From assembly GCA_013350335.1 (NCBI GenBank), contig CM023533.1:32842869-32906868 (forward strand): 64,000 nucleotides of DNA. Direction: 5' to 3'. This DNA is from Chimonanthus salicifolius (taxonomy: Eukaryota; Streptophyta; Magnoliopsida; Laurales; Calycanthaceae). Positions 60,293 through 64,000 of this stretch are shown one piece after another. Below the pieces are notes generated by a model. It was not told the origin of the DNA. It worked only from the letters and a program-made list of their open reading frames with translations, and ran no database searches. Numbering within the stretch: the first letter of the stretch is position 1; the number at the start of each line of letters is the position of its first letter. A program made the position numbers and the translations under genes.

Positions 60293-63022
60293 GTGGTACC
60301 TGAGCAGGGATGGCTTCTCACTCTTCTCCCTGTTGCTCGCCATCGTTTCTCACGTACTCGGCAGGCTGCTTCCGTTCCCCACTTCGTCTCCTTTCCTTCG
60401 TTCTTTTCTTCAATCTTCGATTCTGCCTCTTTTTTAGGGTTTCAATCTCCTTTAAAACTGAAGTTGACTGTGTGGGGCAGGATTGGGCTTGAAACTGGGC
60501 CTGGCTCGAGACTGGGCCAAGGCTCAGTTGGCTGTTCCTCATCATCTCTCCACCAAAGATGCAGTTAGTAAAAAAATGAGTTTCTCTAATAAATGCAGTT
60601 AGTAAAAAAATGAGTTTCTCTAATAAATAACTTTCTTGGTGATGAAGAATTTTGACTATCTGATTTTTTATTCTTTTTTTGATGAAGTGGGAAATTATTT
60701 CGTTGCAATGTAAATGTAGGTTGTCAACATGTTGAGACCTAAACTACAATGCAGTTGAAACATGCTCGATTGCTAGCAAAGTTTTAAAAATTGAAATCTA
60801 GTTGTAAATTGTTCTAGTCATCAAATTGTATCGAGTCACAAATCATATCGTAAATTATAAGATTTTTTATAAATTTCTCAAAAAAGGCAAAATCTTTTAA
60901 AAAGATTTAAAAAGTACCAAGTGAGTTTCGTATATTCTATGCGCCTTGTATTCAAAATGTTATTGGTCAAATGACAAAGAAATGATAACAATATTTTATT
61001 TATAACTTGATGATTGTCATTTATGTAAACATTGTTTAAGATGACTAAAAGAAAGTCGTGTATATAACTTGCTAATTACATGTGATCATGGACAGTTCAT
61101 CAGACTAATGTTTCGAAAATTTACTTAGATCATAAAAGAGGATTATTTTGGTAAACTAACATTTAAATAACGAAAATTGTAAAGTTGTTAAAAAAATACA
61201 CTGTATTATAAGATCTAAATCGTTTTTTTAATTGTATCTAATCATAATATTCAAATTATAGATCGTAAGATTTTTAACAACAGTTCTTGGTAGTGGGTAT
61301 AACAAAACAAATTGAAAAAATACATGCTACATTGATTCCAGTAATGTATGGGTTGGGCTGAAAGTAGTCAAGGCACAAGGCTCACTCGAGGTGTAAAGGG
61401 GTCCTACAGCTTAAGGCGCAAGGAATATTGTATCCATGTTTTTCATTTTGGGTTGCATTTTTTTAATATTTTGAAACATGTGTATTTACTTAATTATGCA
61501 TATTTATAATGCTAATATAAACAGAATGCAATTGTTTGCAACCATGTTCACTATCAACTAAGCTATGCAAGTATGCAATATATATGTTATAAAAGAAAGG
61601 CATACAAATGCAAAAGCACTAGCATAATACTAATCCATATACTTACAACTAAAATTTCTAATTGAATTTGACTTTTTTAAATTGCCTACTCAGTTGATAC
61701 TGTTGACAACCAATTTATGAAAAAAATGATAAACCTTAGAATTTTTACATTAGTATTGTACGGTTCTTTTACATAAAAAAGAAAGAAAGCAAGAAGAAGA
61801 AGAAACAGAGGAAAAAGGAAAAGAATGGAAGAGGAGTAAAAAAAAACTACTTGCCTACTATTACTCCATGCATCATTGATGCTCTTGCTCCTTCCCGTCG
61901 CTGCATGTACTTTTATCTTCTTGTTGTTCCTTCTCCAACCAACATTAAGGTGGATCTAACTTCCATTTTGTAGAAATGTCACTTATCTATTATACAAAGC
62001 TTTACTAGCTTTCCTAAATATTGCTAACTATATTCTAATCCTATTAACTATGTCCAAATGAAACCTGGTTCTGTTCTACAATAGTGCCTATGTATTGAAT
62101 TCCATTTCAACACAGGTCTAAAGTCATTTCCAATTTTGATTAATTCACCCTCTCTACCTTTGGATTGTTTGAATTTTGAAACCATGCACCTCAGAAAATT
62201 TGTCTAAAATTCGAACTCGCTACTGTACTGTAGATTTTTTTGTATCTCTCACGAGGGTCCAGTGATCATTTTTCCTTAAGTATGCATTGTCAGTATCTGA
62301 AGTATTCTTTGTGAGTTTAGTGGAAAGAGATGAGAATGTTGTAGGGAAGAATTTGAGAGAAGAATATTTTTTCATATCTTCTGATACAATGGAAGGTCTT
62401 TAAATACAATAGGTACAACTGTATCCCAGATTTGTGGGATGAGAATACTTAAATTTCAAACTTAAAGTGTGTGATCTTCCTAATCATAGATAACAATTAG
62501 CTATACAAAATAATTTCATGAAGTAATTACAAAAATTACAACAGTAACTTTGTTGGATCAGTATTCCTGCAGGAGTACATGAATTGGTACTCTTTGGAGG
62601 ACTATATGTAATGATACTCTCAACATGCATCAGTAGTTGGTTGAGTCACCTATACCACTAAAAAATGTTTATGCATTGTAATTCTGACATCCTGCGTGAC
62701 AGGCTGATGGCACATATACATACAACATTGAGAAGTTGGTTCGTAAAGTATGCACCATAGCTCGTGAAATTGGGGAAGACAACCGCAGCTTGCGAGCATC
62801 AAGCTTGCAATGCCTTTCAGCAATGGTAATTTTCTTTTTTACTTTTTAATGATTTTGTGTAGCTGTGTGGTTCCTTAATATTTAGTTTAACATGTTTAGA
62901 CATACTGCTCATAATTACTTGCTCTTATTCTTCTTTTTGTGTTCATAACCATTGCTCTTCTCATATTGTAGGTGTGGTTCATGACAGAGTTTTCACACAT
63001 TTTTACTGATGATTTTGATGAG
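53746..63022 (+). CDS. EFR3: EFR3-of-plants (EFOP/SRL2-like) membrane protein, 5' part
   Basis: N-terminal part of a plant EFR3 homologue, an ARM/HEAT-type protein that anchors the PI4-kinase alpha complex to the plasma membrane (family knowledge). Coding exons: 53746-53880, 56520-56594, 56681-56796, 57754-57868, 62703-62825 and 62972-63022; all GT-AG with matching phases, 615 nt, 205 residues so far. The protein starts MGIISRRVLPAFGN, then the cysteine cluster MCVCC, then RHPVKRYKKLLA, the EFR3 N-terminal signature. Later blocks include ERKIVKLCEYAARNPVRVPE, FAVSLLNVIIELLDN, VLGCQTLTRFIYSQ, LRASSLQCLSAM and VWFMTEFSHIF. Clustered cysteines near the N-terminus are S-acylation sites in the family. 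It is preceded by a non-coding exon. The donor after exon 1 (CTG|GTCGGT) is weaker than usual. The gene continues past the window end. The intron before the fifth coding exon (57869-62702) is transposon-rich. Confidence 0.88.
54072..54149 (+). repeat. Tandem duplication, 39 bp x 2
   Basis: Units at 54072-54110 and 54111-54149 share GGAAGTTGATGAAAGCAT and differ at three positions. They sit at the edge of an unclassified block in EFR3's first coding-region intron. Confidence 0.8.
54150..55500. other. Unclassified repeat-like block in EFR3 intron
   Basis: This intron block contains the SINE at 54718-54890. A 157-codon minus-strand frame (55002-55475) is proline- and histidine-rich with no domain. 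The minus strand around 54490-54600 has a leader-like look (T-rich, ending in an AACAAGTAAGTG donor-like site). This suggests a retroelement remnant, but I cannot prove it. Confidence 0.35.
54718..54890 (-). mobile_element. tRNA-derived SINE with poly(A) tail
   Basis: On the minus strand: AATTGGTTGCC (A-box region), then GGGTTCGAACC (B box), then GCCCTAGGGGAAGTGG, CCCGTGGGGGTTTCAT and a poly(A) tail (poly-T at about 54718-54736 on the plus strand). Same family as 9471 and 14342. Target duplication not found. Confidence 0.75.
56417..56472 (-). mobile_element. 26-bp poly(T) retro-insertion with 15-bp target duplication
   Basis: TCCTAGCTATGCATA (56417-56431) and TCCTAGCTATCCATA (56458-56472) flank an insert consisting of T13 plus GAAGACCAAGGTA. 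It is the second example of an insertion beginning poly(T)-GAAGWCC. It lies about 50 bp upstream of the acceptor of an EFR3 coding exon. Confidence 0.7.
57978..58705 (+). mobile_element. tRNA-derived SINE split by a TRIM
   Basis: SINE parts are 57978-58136 and 58688-58705. The B box is GGGTTCAAGTC and the 3' end is TATCTTCGG plus a short poly(A). The direct repeat AATCCATGTTGTTTTC at 57962-57977 and 58706-58721 spans the whole compound insertion, proving the SINE came first and the TRIM later. Confidence 0.85.
58137..58682 (-). mobile_element. TRIM retrotransposon inside the SINE
   Basis: LTRs are 58137-58371 (235 bp) and 58449-58682 (234 bp). The internal region is 77 bp, with a polypurine tract (minus strand of TACCCCCCTTAAA) and a decayed primer-binding site (ACATCAGAGAATGG on the minus strand). 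The target duplication ATACC is perfect (58132-58136 and 58683-58687). Same family as 28860 and 59071. Confidence 0.85.
58781..60544. mobile_element. Solo LTR, family TGAYGCAGGAC, copy 2 (EFR3 intron)
   Basis: It starts TGATGCAGGACAAAGG and ends CCTCATCA. The flanks are the perfect 5-bp repeat TCTCT (58776-58780 and 60545-60549). Without the TRIM inside, it is about 1.25 kb. A (GA)n run occurs at about 60258-60290. Its first 150 bp match the LTRs at 22437 and 63625; the second half differs from the 22437 copy. Confidence 0.75.
59071..59580 (-). mobile_element. TRIM retrotransposon inside the solo LTR
   Basis: LTRs are 59071-59266 and 59366-59580. On the minus strand the primer-binding site reads TGGTATGAGAGCA (59351-59363), 11 of 12 matching the initiator Met-tRNA site TGGTATCAGAGC, and the polypurine tract is TTTTAAGGGGGGTGG. 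The flanks GAAAA and CAAAA match at 4 of 5. It is the best-preserved copy of the family. Confidence 0.85.
60559..60626 (+). repeat. Perfect tandem duplication, 34 bp x 2
   Basis: Units 60559-60592 and 60593-60626 are identical, each starting ATGCAGTTAGTAAAAAAATG. The lack of any difference suggests a recent event. It lies just 3' of the solo LTR's target duplication. Confidence 0.85.
60627..62702. other. EFR3 intron, remainder
   Basis: AT-rich intron sequence up to the fifth coding exon. No element recognised apart from scattered purine runs. Confidence 0.4.
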
Positions 63023-63207
63023 GTTTGTGTTTTGAGAATTTTATCCGTCGGTGGTTATATTTATAAATTCTATTCCATTTTAACATATGTTCCTTCAAAG
63101 AAATATTTATGAATTTTGTCTTAAAAGTGTTGAGATTCTTTCTTCTTGTTTTTCTAATTCTGAAGTTGAGAAGTCAATTTGAAATTTATTTTTTAAATAA
63201 ACTGGAA

Positions 63208-63415
63208 ACTACATTATGATACGAGGATCCTTTTTACTTTTCTGCAATATGTTACATTCTTGCATATTGATTGATTTATGAAAAAGTGCAGTGTCATTGA
63301 GCAAGTTGTCTAGGATGCACTACATTACGATACAAGGATCCTTTTTGCTTCTCTGCAATATTGTCCATTCCTGCATATTGATTAATTTATGCAAGAGTGC
63401 AGTGTCAATGAGCAA
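63208..63415 (+). repeat. Imperfect tandem duplication, 111-bp period
   Basis: Units starting at 63208 and 63319 share ACTACATTA, then GGATCCTTTTT, CTCTGCAATAT, GCATATTGATT and GTGCAGTGTCA in order. The copies are diverged. It lies in the EFR3 intron after the last exon visible here. Confidence 0.75.
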
Positions 63416-63624
63416 TTTCTCTTCTACATTATCAAAAGCTAACTTGAATATTGGAGAGACTACCCATTACTCTTAGTAATGTCTCTGTTCTACTTGATGG
63501 GTTCAGATCCAAACAATTTTTGCTCTAAATTTATACTTACCCTCCTGCTATAGTGAGAAGAAATTACTGGTAGCATTCCTATCTGGGTGTTTGGAGGATT
63601 CAGCATTTTGTAATGATTGTGTTA

Positions 63625-64000
63625 TGACGCAGGACAAGACTTAGGGTAACCCTAAATACCTAATTTGGTTCCCTAAAATTAAAATGGGATGAAAATAATG
63701 CACCTTAAATCTAATATGGGCTGAAATCAAAATTCCAATGAATACTCGCTATTATTTAATATAAATTATTACCACAGTTAATCATGTAAATTCTCAGAAG
63801 TCAATGGATTAACTAATAAGTAAATGGAGTTTGGGTAATGAGGTGGTTGACTGGTCAATGGGTCAAAATTGGGTAGGTGAATAGAATATTGATTGAATGG
63901 AGAGATATGGGGCTGAATGAATCAATGGTGAAAAAGACAAGGGTATTGTAGGTAAAGGGCAAGATGCCTATAATGAATGAGGGAACAATGGCATTGATGA
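63625..64000. mobile_element. LTR, family TGAYGCAGGAC, copy 3 (cut by window end)
   Basis: It begins TGACGCAGGACAAGACTTAG and follows the copy at 58781 closely (shared CCCTAAA, AATTAAAATGGGATGAAAAT and AATGCACC blocks). The left flank is TGTTA. The right end lies outside the window, so it could be solo or part of a full element. Confidence 0.65.

Overview
This window is nuclear DNA from a flowering plant, most likely a eudicot. It holds three intron-rich genes with GT-AG splice sites: a DUF26 receptor kinase, an RPAP3-type co-chaperone and a plant EFR3 protein. They sit in AT-rich DNA packed with plant transposons (hAT and Stowaway MITEs, tRNA-derived SINEs, L1 LINEs, TRIMs, Copia and other LTR pieces). 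I see no operons, CRISPR, rRNA or functional tRNA, and I cannot name the species.

Layout. 1-2880: intergenic, with two small MITEs. 2881-6759 (minus): a complete 7-exon cysteine-rich receptor-like kinase, 642 residues. 6760-16722: intergenic, made of SINEs, several MITE families and an L1 endonuclease fragment; two of these loci are nested insertions. 16723-39559 (plus): an RPAP3/TPR5-like gene of 12 exons spread over 22.8 kb. Its coding part is only about 1.5 kb; introns 1, 4, 8 and 10 are swollen by a solo LTR, a TRIM, a Copia fragment, a SINE, LINE pieces, a degraded gag-like region and MITEs. 39560-52600: intergenic, with MITEs, two large foldback (palindromic) loci sharing one core, a 1-kb hAT element, a Stowaway MITE and a 3.2-kb probable solo LTR. 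About 52700 to beyond 63022 (plus): the 5' part of an EFR3-of-plants gene with a non-coding first exon, cut off by the window end; its introns hold a SINE with a TRIM inside it, a solo LTR with a TRIM inside it, and the start of a third copy of that LTR.

The three genes have unrelated roles: extracellular sensing (CRK), HSP90/R2TP-type chaperoning of large complexes (RPAP3) and plasma-membrane anchoring of the PI4-kinase complex (EFR3). They do not form a cluster. The points most worth following are (a) the two foldback loci, which share a 0.4-kb palindromic core but have different outer inverted arms, (b) a reading-frame break in exon 10 of the RPAP3 gene that a shifted splice acceptor could bypass, (c) two ultra-short poly(T) insertions ending in the same GAAGWCC motif and flanked by 15-19 bp target duplications, and (d) dispersed MITE families built on ATATCGGCCGATAT-like palindromes. 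All exon models come from reading frame, phase and splice consensus; no transcript or database evidence was used.
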